Of a stretch of DNA of 64,000 bases, positions 1 to 8,437 are shown one piece after another. Every line of letters starts with the position of its first letter. The first letter of the stretch is position 1. The notes under the pieces were generated by a model. That model was not told the DNA's origin and made no database searches. It worked only from the letters and a program-made list of their open reading frames with translations. A program made the translations under genes and the position numbers. Source of the stretch: Nitrospirota bacterium (GTDB taxonomy: Bacteria > Nitrospirota > Thermodesulfovibrionia > Thermodesulfovibrionales > Magnetobacteriaceae); the NCBI GenBank assembly GCA_015233725.1, contig JADFXD010000007.1, forward strand, positions 1-64,000. The letters run 5' to 3'.

Positions 1-48
1 TCTTGCTATTACTTCTGCTCTTAAGTATTTCAAGGCTTCATCTGTCAT
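1..48 (-). CDS. Start of an unidentified gene downstream of hemA (partial)
   Basis: An ATG at 46-48 on the minus strand opens a frame that stays open to the window edge (16 codons, beginning MTDEALKYLRAEVIAR). A GAGG ribosome-binding site lies a few bases upstream, right after the hemA stop. The position suggests the next gene of the hemA operon. Sixteen residues are too few to name it. Confidence 0.4.
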   Translation of the reverse strand, partial: MTDEALKYLRAEVIAR

Positions 49-54
49 TCCTCT

Positions 55-1326
55 TTACGAATCATTTTTGCCATTTAGGCCGTAGAGCTTCCTGATCGTG
101 GTGATGAGCGTGTCCTTGTCCTCGGCGCCTTCCCTGAGGGCTGCCGTTGGGGGATGCACCAGTTTGTTGACTATCGAGTTGGCCATTATCTCTATGGACT
201 TCCTGTCTTTCTCATCGAGGGTGTTGAGCTTGTTAAAGAGTTTTGTAAGCTCGTCTTTTTTGATATCGTCGGCCATTTCGCGCAGGGCTACGATTGTTGG
301 CACAGCATCAAGGGATTGCAGCCACTTGTTGAATCCCTCCACCTCCTCATCGATGATGCTGGATGCCTTGAGGGCCTCCTTCTGCCGCTGATTGATATTG
401 GTGTCAACAACGCCCCGCAGGTCATCGATATCATAGAGATATACGTTGTCTATGCGGTTTATATCTGGGTCAACGTTTCTTGGCACCGAGATGTCAATTA
501 TAAAGACAGACTTCAACCGCCTGTCCTTCATGACCCTAGCCATCTCGTCATGTGTGATCACGTAGTTGGGCGCCCCCGTTGAACAGATGACAATGTCCGT
601 GTTGACCAACTCCCTCTTGAAGTCACCAAACTGTATCGCCCGCCCCGAAAACTCCTTGGCCAACGCACAACCACGCTCATAGGTCCTGTTTGCCACAATG
701 ACCTCCCTGACACCACAGTTGGTCAGATGCCGCGCGGCCAACTCCGCCATCTCCCCCGCCCCAAGGAGCATAAAGACCTTGTTGCCAAGATTGTTGAATA
801 TCTTCCTGGCTAACTCAACCGCGGCGTAACCTATGGAGACGGCATTTTCGGCTATCCCCGTCTGCGTCCTCACCCGCTTGGCCACAGAGATGGCCTTCTT
901 CATCAGCCTGTTGAGTATTATCCCCGAACTCTTATGGGTCAACGACAGGTCAAAGGCATCCTTCAACTGCCCCAGTATCTGCGGCTCCCCCACCACCATC
1001 GAATCCAAGCTCGAGGCAACCCTAAAGATGTGCCTTACCCCCTCATCATCAAGATGCACATACAACGCCTTGTCAAGCCTCCCCCGCTCCAACGAACGAG
1101 TCCGCGACAGAAAATCCCTTATCCCCTCCGAGACATTAACACCATCATCGGCATAGACGTACATCTCCACCCTGTTACAAGTCGATAAGATTATCGCCTC
1201 ACTAACCCCCAACATCCCCTTAAGCGACGATAACCCCTCAACAAGCATCTCCGGAGTAAACGCAACCCTCTCCCTGATCTCCACATCCGCCGTCTTGTGA
1301 TTAAGCCCTATTACAATTATATTCAT
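55..1326 (-). CDS. hemA: Glutamyl-tRNA reductase
   Basis: Reduces glutamyl-tRNA(Glu) to glutamate-1-semialdehyde with NADPH, the first committed step of C5 tetrapyrrole synthesis in the cytoplasm. The N-terminus MNIIVIGLNHKTADVEIRER is typical, and the catalytic cysteine is C50 in STCNRVE. A Rossmann NADPH-binding domain (LGAGEMAELAARHL) and a C-terminal helical dimerisation region follow. The open frame extends 12 codons upstream, but those codons read through a short direct repeat, so the ATG at 1326 is chosen; the resulting 423 aa is normal for the family. The upstream cytochrome-assembly gene ccsA fits a shared haem role. Confidence 0.95.
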   Translation of the reverse strand: MNIIVIGLNHKTADVEIRERVAFTPEMLVEGLSSLKGMLGVSEAIILSTCNRVEMYVYADDGVNVSEGIRDFLSRTRSLERGRLDKALYVHLDDEGVRHIFRVASSLDSMVVGEPQILGQLKDAFDLSLTHKSSGIILNRLMKKAISVAKRVRTQTGIAENAVSIGYAAVELARKIFNNLGNKVFMLLGAGEMAELAARHLTNCGVREVIVANRTYERGCALAKEFSGRAIQFGDFKRELVNTDIVICSTGAPNYVITHDEMARVMKDRRLKSVFIIDISVPRNVDPDINRIDNVYLYDIDDLRGVVDTNINQRQKEALKASSIIDEEVEGFNKWLQSLDAVPTIVALREMADDIKKDELTKLFNKLNTLDEKDRKSIEIMANSIVNKLVHPPTAALREGAEDKDTLITTIRKLYGLNGKNDS

Positions 1327-1368
1327 AAAATTTAAGATGCAAGCATAACATTTAAGATACAAGCATAG
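1327..1368. repeat. Tandem 20-bp direct repeat upstream of hemA
   Basis: Two adjacent near-identical units, each of the form ATTTAAGATNCAAGCATA, lie directly before the hemA start. In the hemA direction they fill the expected leader. No function is evident. Confidence 0.6.
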
Positions 1369-1373
1369 AATGA

Positions 1374-1480
1374 TGGGGGCAAGGGGACTTCTTTTTGGCC
1401 GGGGTGCCTCACCCCTCCCCTTGCAGGGGGGTCCAAGGGGGGGCGGCCAGGCGCTCCCCTTCTTCTTTTCTTCTCTTTTC
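1374..1480 (+). repeat. GC-rich double-hairpin intergenic repeat, copy 1
   Basis: This copy carries an extended first hairpin arm (GGGGTGCCTCACCCC), a second GC-rich block with the variant GGCGGCCAGGCGCTCCCC, and a pyrimidine tail. The tail ends at the ccsA stop codon. Confidence 0.8.
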
Positions 1481-1482
1481 TT

Positions 1483-2292
1483 TTAGAATCCATGTAACGA
1501 CTTTAGCAGGAGATTTACGCCGAAGAATGTAAAGAGCACGGCGGTAAAACCGATAACCGACAGGATTGCGGATTTCTTGCCATGCCAGCCCGAGTGTGTG
1601 CGCACATGCAACACCATTGCATAGAACAACCACGTTATCAGCGACCAGACCTCCTTCGGGTCCCAACTCCAGAAGGCGCCCCAGACGCCCTCCGCCCATA
1701 TCGCGCCCGTTATGATGGCAAGGGTCAACAGCGGAAAGCCAATGCTCAATAGCCGATAGTTGATATCATCCAGTACCTGGAGGCTGGGCATCCTGTGAAA
1801 CAACCCGCCTAATTTCTTGGACTTGACAAAACGCTCCTGCACAAGATACATCACGCCAATGCCACAGGCCACCGCAAAGGCGGCATCCCCCAGGAAGGCC
1901 AACGTCGTGTGTATCCACAGCCAGTAGCTCTGCAACGTTGGATCAATGGGCTTGATCTGACGCGGCAACACCGAGGAAGACAACATCAGGATAAACACCC
2001 CGGGCATCACAAACGACCCCAGGAGGCTCACCTCGTAATTCAGCTCGATTATAAAAAAGATCAGGACGATACTCCACGTAAAAAACGACACGGCCTCGTG
2101 CATGGACGTTATGGGCATCTGCCCCCCTAAGACATACCTCACGAAGACATTGACCGTGTGGAGCACAAAGCCAACAACGATCAGCGCCTTCATGGCCCTG
2201 GAGACGGGAGAACTCCCCACGACCAACTGCACTATCCCAAGGATCGCGGCAGTGAAATAACAGGAAAGCGCTAACTCAAAGGTCGTAACCAA
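1483..2292 (-). CDS. ccsA: CcsA/CcsB (HemX)-type cytochrome c assembly membrane protein
   Basis: Multi-pass membrane protein of 269 aa with about eight hydrophobic segments. The tryptophan-rich haem-handling motif WGAFWSWDPKEVWSLITW lies in the C-terminal half, as in CcsA/ResC and HemX proteins that handle or export haem for c-type cytochrome ligation (system II). The start is taken as TTG at 2292, directly after the mobB-like stop; no better start is visible. It sits between the mobB-like gene and hemA, a common arrangement for a HemX-like gene. Whether it acts in ligation or in regulating HemA cannot be decided from sequence. Confidence 0.85.
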   Translation of the reverse strand: MVTTFELALSCYFTAAILGIVQLVVGSSPVSRAMKALIVVGFVLHTVNVFVRYVLGGQMPITSMHEAVSFFTWSIVLIFFIIELNYEVSLLGSFVMPGVFILMLSSSVLPRQIKPIDPTLQSYWLWIHTTLAFLGDAAFAVACGIGVMYLVQERFVKSKKLGGLFHRMPSLQVLDDINYRLLSIGFPLLTLAIITGAIWAEGVWGAFWSWDPKEVWSLITWLFYAMVLHVRTHSGWHGKKSAILSVIGFTAVLFTFFGVNLLLKSLHGF

Positions 2293-2880
2293 CTAAAAAC
2301 ACCCCATCCTGTTGATCTCTTTATGCGTTATGTCACCCATAATAATGTTGAGACATTCGTCCCAGTCCTCCTGGTTGTCTTTTTCGTAGACGGTGCAAAT
2401 CTTTTTTCCAGAAAATGCTCCATTCAATGTCCCATTTTTGCTGCTGCCATCCCAGGTAACGACGATAGAGGCCTTTGCAATGGCCTGCTGGCTATGCTCC
2501 TTTACCCGAGCCATGTCCCTGCCATAGACAAAGACGACCAGGTCGCTGCGCATAAACTCAATGGGGCTGTTACCCTCAACTATTATACCATTTATGTCGT
2601 TAAAGTTGTCATTAAAGCTGCATAGGGCCATGCCCAGGACGTCGTCCAGTCCCAGATAGGGTGCCTGCACCCACACGACGTCAACGGCGCCGGCCATCAA
2701 CAACCTGGCCGTGTCCTTACCCTCCTGCAGGAGCGTCTCCTTGTCGGAGACAATGCCGGTGTAGAAGGCCGTCCTGGTGTACTTGATGGCCCCCCACCTG
2801 CCCTTAAGGGCAGCGAGTAACCCCTCGGCCAGGGTGGTCTTGCCACAACCACTGTGCGCCCCGCCTATACACACGATCAA
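2293..2880 (-). CDS. P-loop NTPase, MobB-like
   Basis: The N-terminus contains a Walker A motif, GGAHSGCGKTT, followed by KYTRTAF. This resembles MobB, which binds GTP and helps convert molybdopterin to its guanine dinucleotide form. The frame is open upstream to 2979, but that part overlaps topA; TTG at 2880 lies four bases after the topA stop and gives 195 aa (GTG at 2874 is also possible). The C-terminal half is not strongly MobB-like, so the substrate is uncertain. The Mo-cofactor genes at 8438-10481 give it a plausible partner pathway. Confidence 0.6.
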   Translation of the reverse strand: MIVCIGGAHSGCGKTTLAEGLLAALKGRWGAIKYTRTAFYTGIVSDKETLLQEGKDTARLLMAGAVDVVWVQAPYLGLDDVLGMALCSFNDNFNDINGIIVEGNSPIEFMRSDLVVFVYGRDMARVKEHSQQAIAKASIVVTWDGSSKNGTLNGAFSGKKICTVYEKDNQEDWDECLNIIMGDITHKEINRMGCF

Positions 2881-2884
2881 GGGG

Positions 2885-5335
2885 CTAAGAGCTCTCGTGC
2901 TTATAATCGCACTCCTTGTTAGCGCAAAATAGGCTGACGGTGCCCTCTGTATCGGTCTTTTCAAAGATATATGCGGCATTGCACTGTGGACAGGGCTGCG
3001 GCACAGGCTTGTACGCGGAGGCGAACTTACAGTCTGGATAGTTGCCGCACGAATAAAACATCTTACCCCACTTTGACTTCCTCTTTACCAGGTCGCCGCC
3101 ATCTACGGGGCATTTCAGGCCGGTTGGCATCGGCTTGATGCGCTTGCACTTGGGGTAGTTTGAACATGCCAGGAACTTTCCATACCTGCCGGTTTTTACA
3201 ACCATCGGGGAGGAGCATTTATCGCAGACCTCATCGGTCTTTTCCTCCTCGACGGCGGGCTTGCCATCCCCATTGGGGGAGTCTATTGGTCTGGCATTCT
3301 TACAATCGGGATAACCGGAGCAGGCCAGGAACCTTCCATTTTTGCCCCAACGTATAACCATTGGCTTGCCACACTTGTCACAGTTCAACTCGGTAGGTTT
3401 GTCCTCGGGTTTTATCCTGCCCAGCGTACTTTTGGCGGCATCGAGCTCATTGCGGAAGTTGGGGTAGAAGTCCCCTATCACCTTGGTCCAACCCACTGCG
3501 CCATCCTCGATCCTGTCGAGGTTGTCCTCCATAGTGGCCGTAAACTGTATGTCTATCAACTCGGGGAAACGCTCCACCAGCATGTCGTTGACCACAGCAC
3601 CCAGCTCGGTTGGCTTAAATCGATTCTCCTGTTTCTCGACGTACTTTCTGTCCTCTATGGTGGACATGATGGTGGCATAGGTGCTGGGTCTGCCGATGCC
3701 TTTCTCCTCAAGGGTCTTTACCAGGGAGGCCTCGTTATAACGTGGCGGGGGTTGTGTAAAGTGCTGTTGGGCATCCAGTTGCAGGAGCTTTAGCGATTGA
3801 CCAACCTTTAGGTTGGGTAGTATCTCGTTTTCTTCCTTGTCGTTCTTGTCATTATTTTCTACGGTCTCAGAATAGAGGGCCAGAAATCCATTGAATTTAA
3901 TCACCGTCCCTGTGGTTCTGAACATGGCCTTCTCACTTGAATCAACTATCTCAAAGGTGGTCTGGTCCAGTTGTGCGGCTGCCATCTGGCTGGCCATAAA
4001 GCGCTTCCATATAAGCTCGTACAGGGCGTAGTGGTCATTGTGGAGGTACTTTTTGATCTTCTCTGGGGGATATTCCATGTACGTGGGTCTTATGGCCTCG
4101 TGGGCCTCCTGGGCGTTGGCCTTTACCTTGTACTTATGGGGCTTGTCGGGGAGATAGTCCTTACCGAAGGTCTCAAGTATGTACTGGGCTGCCCAGGCCT
4201 GTGCCTCGGCGGCTATACGTGTGGAGTCGGTACGCATGTAGGTGATAAGACCGACGGAGCCCTTGTCTGCTATCTCTATGCCCTCGTAGAGCTTTTGGGC
4301 AACGCCCATTGTCTTTTTTGCCGGATAGTACAGCTTGCGTGAGGCCTCCTGTTGCAGGGTGCTGGTGATAAAGGGGGGTGAGGGCAGGCGTTTCCTTGCC
4401 TTTTTCTCTATGTTTTTGAGGGTATAGGACTGACCTTCCAGGCTGTCTTTGATCCTGTTGGCGTCCTGTTCAGATGTGATGTAGAACTTACTGCCCTCTG
4501 CCAGTCGCTCTATGATCGTGTTGTTGTCATACTTGAACAGGCGTGAGAGAAAGGTTGGTTTTTTGCTGCCATCAAACAATCCGGTGATGCTCCAGTACTC
4601 CTGTGTTACAAAGGCCTCTATCTCCCGTTCCCTGTCAACGATCAATCGTACTGCTACCGATTGGACACGACCCGCGCTAAGTCCCCGTCTGACCTTCTGC
4701 CACAACAGGGGGCTAAGGCCATAGCCCACCAGCCTGTCCAGTATCCGGCGGGCCTGCTGGGCGTTTACCTTGTTGATGTCAATGACCGTGGGGTTGTCAA
4801 TGGCGTGCCTGACCGCCCGTTCCGTTATTTCGTTAAACGTAACCCTGTATACCTCGGGCATGTGGGTCGTTTTTTTCTCCTGGGAGATAATTTCGGAGAT
4901 ATGCCATGCTATGGCCTCCCCCTCACGGTCCGGATCGGGGGCGAGGTATACGACAGAGGCCCGTTGGGCTGCATGTCTAAGCTCATCCACTACCTTCTCC
5001 TTGCCGGGGATGGTTACGTATTTAGGCGAAAAACCGTTGTCCGTGTCCACTCCCAACTCCTTCTTGGGAAGGTCTATGATGTGCCCCACCGATGCCTTTA
5101 CCGAAAAGCTCTCGCCAAGTATCTTTTTGATCGTGCCGGCCTTAGCCGGAGACTCTACGATAACCAGCTTATCCACCTTAGACAGCCTCTTAGTCTTAGG
5201 CAGCTTATCCGATTCAGACAGCTCCTCTGTCTTAGCCAGCTTCTTTGTCTTAGCCAGCTTCTTCGCCTTAGGCAATTCTTCCAGCTCAGGCGGCAGTTCT
5301 TCCATCGGTTTCTTGCCATTGCCCTTTAGTGCCAT
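2885..5335 (-). CDS. topA: DNA topoisomerase I (type IA)
   Basis: Relaxes negative supercoils by transient cleavage of one DNA strand. Residues 57 onward hold the Toprim domain (KLVIVESPAKAG, acidic residue E61). The active-site tyrosine is in GLITYMRTDSTRIA. Four C-terminal zinc-ribbon-like units with Cys pairs occupy about the last 170 residues. At 816 aa it has the usual length plus an odd N-terminal extension: residues 20-56 are Lys/Leu/Thr-rich, built on a KLxKTK-like hexamer. The start at 5335 overlaps the upstream small gene by 10 bases. An alternative start is M11. Confidence 0.95.
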   Translation of the reverse strand: MALKGNGKKPMEELPPELEELPKAKKLAKTKKLAKTEELSESDKLPKTKRLSKVDKLVIVESPAKAGTIKKILGESFSVKASVGHIIDLPKKELGVDTDNGFSPKYVTIPGKEKVVDELRHAAQRASVVYLAPDPDREGEAIAWHISEIISQEKKTTHMPEVYRVTFNEITERAVRHAIDNPTVIDINKVNAQQARRILDRLVGYGLSPLLWQKVRRGLSAGRVQSVAVRLIVDREREIEAFVTQEYWSITGLFDGSKKPTFLSRLFKYDNNTIIERLAEGSKFYITSEQDANRIKDSLEGQSYTLKNIEKKARKRLPSPPFITSTLQQEASRKLYYPAKKTMGVAQKLYEGIEIADKGSVGLITYMRTDSTRIAAEAQAWAAQYILETFGKDYLPDKPHKYKVKANAQEAHEAIRPTYMEYPPEKIKKYLHNDHYALYELIWKRFMASQMAAAQLDQTTFEIVDSSEKAMFRTTGTVIKFNGFLALYSETVENNDKNDKEENEILPNLKVGQSLKLLQLDAQQHFTQPPPRYNEASLVKTLEEKGIGRPSTYATIMSTIEDRKYVEKQENRFKPTELGAVVNDMLVERFPELIDIQFTATMEDNLDRIEDGAVGWTKVIGDFYPNFRNELDAAKSTLGRIKPEDKPTELNCDKCGKPMVIRWGKNGRFLACSGYPDCKNARPIDSPNGDGKPAVEEEKTDEVCDKCSSPMVVKTGRYGKFLACSNYPKCKRIKPMPTGLKCPVDGGDLVKRKSKWGKMFYSCGNYPDCKFASAYKPVPQPCPQCNAAYIFEKTDTEGTVSLFCANKECDYKHESS

Positions 5336-5673
5336 AGTATACGTTTCCCCTTCCCAAATATTATAGTGTAGATGTCCTCGCTATCCATATAGGTATCCTT
5401 TACGACTACGTAGCTCAGAAATGCCTTCAGGGTGTCAATATCCTCTTCCGAGAGGATATCCAGGCTTTCCAGGTCTCTGAGGTCATCGCCAAGGCAGGCG
5501 AGGTCGTAGTCCCTGATATTCATCTTTATATTAACATCATCGAAATTCAGGTCACTTCCGACAATCTCTTTTGCAATTATCCGCAGGATAGTCATAAACT
5601 TCTTTTGCATCTTAATCCTCCATATTAAAATATCCCAAAGCTCAGGTTGCTCATTTATTGTATCAAAGTTCAT
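5326..5673 (-). CDS. Small acidic protein of unknown function between dprA and topA
   Basis: This 115-aa protein is not recognised. It is soluble and acidic, predicted mostly helical, with a repeated Asp/Glu-rich central region (LGDDLRDLESLDILSEED). Its ATG overlaps the dprA stop as ATGA and its end overlaps the topA start by 10 bases, so it is probably translationally coupled to both. In many proteobacteria the smg gene (DUF494) occupies this place, but I see no clear Smg sequence signature. A function in DNA handling is only an inference from position. Confidence 0.75.
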   Translation of the reverse strand: MNFDTINEQPELWDILIWRIKMQKKFMTILRIIAKEIVGSDLNFDDVNIKMNIRDYDLACLGDDLRDLESLDILSEEDIDTLKAFLSYVVVKDTYMDSEDIYTIIFGKGKRILWH

Positions 5674-6782
5674 CAGGAAATTAGGTGAAATCTTTTTCCT
5701 TCAAGCTGTTTAACCAGGCCTTTGATCTCGAGACCAAGCAGTATTGTCAGGACGCTGTTGGCAGCAATCCCCGCGTTTCTTATAATATCATCTATGTGTG
5801 TAGGTTCGCAAGAGAGGCACTGGCAGAGAGTCTTTTCTTGTTCGTTGAGCTGAATCTCTCTCTTGGCGGATTGCTTGATATACCCCTTTAGGACAGGGGC
5901 CAGTTCGTCGATGATGTCATCGGCGCAGTGCACCAGTTTAGCGCCCTTTTGGATGAGTCTGTGGGTGCCGATTGTAGAGGTGGAAAAGATGTTGCCTGGG
6001 ACGGCAAAGACATCCCTTCCCTGTTCGAGGGCAATGTTGGCCGTAATCAGGGCGCCGCTGGTTTGACCGGCCTCCACGACAAGCACGCCGAGTGACAGGC
6101 CGCTTATCAGGCGATTACGCACAGGGAAGTTCTCCTTATTTGGTTTGGTGCCGGGGATGAACTCCGAAATCACCGCCGCCTTATCGGATATCCTCTGCAT
6201 TATCCATCTGTTCTCCGGTGGATAGACCCTGTCGATGCCACATCCCAGCACGGCGATGGTGCGTCCGTTTGCCCTGAGCGCGGCCTTATGTGCCGCCGTA
6301 TCGATCCCACGTGCCAGTCCGCTAACGATGGTAAACCCCTTTGAGGCAAGCTCCTCCGAAAGCCTCTCTGTGGCGCTGATACCGTAGGGGGTACTCAACC
6401 GGCTGCCCACCACGGCAACCGCGTAACGGTCCTCCGGCAGCAACTGTCCCTTTACGTAGAGGATTATCGGGGCGTCGTAGAGCTCCCTCAGGTGTGTCGG
6501 ATAGTCCTCGTCACCGAGCTTTATGACGGTGGCGCCAGTTTTTGCTATATTGCCGATGATCCGCTCGATATCACCCCAGCGCGAGTCCCTGGATGAAAAG
6601 GCTGCAATGTTTTCAGCCCTGTTCTTCCCAACGCCATCCACCTCCATCAGGGTCTTGACACTTGTCCCAAGCACGGCCTCCGGTGTCCCAAAGCGGGCAA
6701 GCAGATTGCGGGCAACCGTGTTGCCAACATCCGGCACCATCGACAAAGCCAACCAGTATCGTAAATCCGTATCTAATCCCAT
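5673..6782 (-). CDS. dprA: DNA-processing protein DprA (Smf)
   Basis: Binds incoming single-stranded DNA and loads RecA during transformation or related recombination. The order is an N-terminal helix-hairpin-helix region (MEVDGVGKNRAENIA), a Rossmann-like core with GSR, SGLARGIDTAAH and GCGIDRVYPPEN, and a C-terminal winged-helix segment. The 369-aa length is typical. The start is 8 bases from the A-rich (in plus orientation) end of a GC-rich repeat, so its promoter or leader may lie in or beyond that repeat. Confidence 0.95.
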   Translation of the reverse strand: MGLDTDLRYWLALSMVPDVGNTVARNLLARFGTPEAVLGTSVKTLMEVDGVGKNRAENIAAFSSRDSRWGDIERIIGNIAKTGATVIKLGDEDYPTHLRELYDAPIILYVKGQLLPEDRYAVAVVGSRLSTPYGISATERLSEELASKGFTIVSGLARGIDTAAHKAALRANGRTIAVLGCGIDRVYPPENRWIMQRISDKAAVISEFIPGTKPNKENFPVRNRLISGLSLGVLVVEAGQTSGALITANIALEQGRDVFAVPGNIFSTSTIGTHRLIQKGAKLVHCADDIIDELAPVLKGYIKQSAKREIQLNEQEKTLCQCLSCEPTHIDDIIRNAGIAANSVLTILLGLEIKGLVKQLEGKRFHLIS

Positions 6783-6790
6783 CTCATCAA

Positions 6791-6876
6791 GAAAAAGAGA
6801 AAAAAGAAGAAGGGGGGCGGCTCCGCCCCCCCCTCAGACCCCCCCGCAAGGGGACCAGTCCCCTTGACCCCATTAT
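6791..6876 (-). repeat. GC-rich double-hairpin repeat, copy 2
   Basis: It holds GGGGACTGGTCCCC-type and GGGCGGAGCCGCCC-type palindromes and a pyrimidine tail in minus orientation. The tail ends just before the dprA start, so transcripts arriving from argG would read hairpins followed by a U-rich run. Confidence 0.85.
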
Positions 6877-6942
6877 ACCTTGTTCACGGTACATGCTTAT
6901 ACACAATATCTCAATATTATATCCTGAACTATTTCATCACGT

Positions 6943-8139
6943 TTACGGCAAAATTCTTATTTTCGCCATTTTTAACCGCAGGGCATTGAGTCTGATAAAT
7001 CCCTCGGCATCTTTTTGGTCGTAGAGGTCTTCTTCTTCGAAGGTGGCGAGTTTAGGGTCATACAGGGACACCGGCGAACTTCGGCCAACCACCAGGCAAT
7101 TGCCTTTGTACAGCTTGAGTCTCACCGTGCCGGAGACGCCCTTTTGGGTCTCGTCGATGAACTTCTGTAGTGCCAGTCTCTCTGGTGAGAAGAAGTACCC
7201 ATAGTATATCATCTGTGCATAGGTCTGGATCAAGGAGTCTCGCAGGTGCATGACCTCCCTGTCCATGGTGATTGACTCGATGGCGCGGTGGGCTATGTGC
7301 ATGACCGTCCCGCCGGGGGTCTCGTAGACCCCTCTGGATTTTATGCCGACGTATCTGTTTTCGACGATGTCCACCCTGCCGATACCGTTTGCGCCAGCTA
7401 TGGCATTTAACGCGTTGAGCAGCTCATAGGGGGACTTGTCCTGGCCGTCGATCTTGACGGGATTTCCGTCCTCGTAGGTGATCTCCGTATAGACTGCCTT
7501 ATCGGGGGCATGTTCGGGGGCCACCATCATTGTGTACATGTCATCGGGTGGTTCCTGGGACGGGTCCTCCAGGATACCGCCCTCGTAGCTGATGTGCAGG
7601 GCGTTGCGGTCTGTGCTGTAGGGTCTTTCCTTTGTCACGGGGATATCTATATTGTTTGCCTGTGCGTACTGGATAAGGGCACTTCTGGACTTAAATGGCC
7701 ACTGACGCCACGGGGCGATCACCTTGATCCTTGGCATCAGGGCAAGGTAGCTCAACTCAAACCTCACCTGATCGTTGCCCTTACCCGTGGCCCCGTGTGC
7801 CACGTACTGGGCGCCTTCCTTGATGGCTATCTCTATCTGTTTCTTGGCTATCAACGGTCTGGCAATCGATGTCCCCAGCAGGTAGGTCTGTTCATATATT
7901 GCCTCTGCCCTAAAGATCGGAAATACATAATCCCGGACAAACTCCTCCCTCAGGTCCTCGATATAGACCCTTGAGGCCCCGGTTTTCAGGGCCTTATCCC
8001 TGACCCCGTCAAGCTCCTGGCCCTGGCCGAGGTCTGCGCAGAAGGCTATCACCTCAGCGTCGTAAGTCTCCTTTAGCCACTTTATAGCCACCGACGTATC
8101 CAAACCGCCGGAGTAGGCTAACACTATCTTCTTTGTCAT
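6943..8139 (-). CDS. argG: Argininosuccinate synthase
   Basis: Joins citrulline and aspartate with ATP to form argininosuccinate in arginine synthesis. The N-terminus has the family ATP-binding motif [15 protein letters not shown], and the central region has [16 protein letters not shown]. The whole 398-aa length is collinear with the family. It begins the minus-strand series that continues to hemA, but 160 bases containing a repeat separate it from dprA, so it may be a separate transcript. Confidence 0.97.
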   Translation of the reverse strand: MTKKIVLAYSGGLDTSVAIKWLKETYDAEVIAFCADLGQGQELDGVRDKALKTGASRVYIEDLREEFVRDYVFPIFRAEAIYEQTYLLGTSIARPLIAKKQIEIAIKEGAQYVAHGATGKGNDQVRFELSYLALMPRIKVIAPWRQWPFKSRSALIQYAQANNIDIPVTKERPYSTDRNALHISYEGGILEDPSQEPPDDMYTMMVAPEHAPDKAVYTEITYEDGNPVKIDGQDKSPYELLNALNAIAGANGIGRVDIVENRYVGIKSRGVYETPGGTVMHIAHRAIESITMDREVMHLRDSLIQTYAQMIYYGYFFSPERLALQKFIDETQKGVSGTVRLKLYKGNCLVVGRSSPVSLYDPKLATFEEEDLYDQKDAEGFIRLNALRLKMAKIRILP

Positions 8140-8281
8140 CCTAAACCCCCAATTATTACATCCTTTCTTAAAGAAGTTAGGTTAGTATACAATTTTCTTA
8201 GCTCAGAAATATATGCAAGGCAATCGCATTAGAATTTTTGGTGCGTTGATTCAGATACACATGCACTGTGAACTAAGGTAT

Positions 8282-8366
8282 TAAGGGGTCAAGGGCACTG
8301 GTGCCCTTGCAGGATGGGTCTGAGGGGAGGGCGGCCAGGCGCTACCCTTCTTTCTTTTCTTTTTTA
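8282..8366 (+). repeat. GC-rich double-hairpin repeat, copy 3
   Basis: The first palindrome is AGGGCACTGGTGCCCT, a compensated variant of the usual GGGGACTGGTCCCC, so pairing is kept while sequence changes. The pyrimidine tail runs into the promoter of the molybdenum-cofactor unit. The preceding stretch 8140-8281 shows nothing else recognisable. Confidence 0.85.
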
Positions 8367-8372
8367 TCTGCC

Positions 8373-8401
8373 TTGACAAATGTTGGTGTAATCTGTCATA
8401 A
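8373..8401 (+). promoter_or_regulatory. Probable sigma-70-type promoter for the moeA-like/moaA unit
   Basis: TTGACA at 8373-8378 is followed after 17 bases by TCATAA (or, with 18 bases, CATAAA preceded by TGT). It lies about 40 bases before the start of the downstream gene and directly after a terminator-like repeat. Confidence 0.5.
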
Positions 8402-8437
8402 AATAGCTGTATACAACTATGACAGCAAGGAGCTTAC

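Noticed and set aside
4661-5329. A 222-codon plus-strand frame and an overlapping 198-codon one
   Set aside because: Both lie opposite topA, whose domains are complete; the long frames follow from codon bias.
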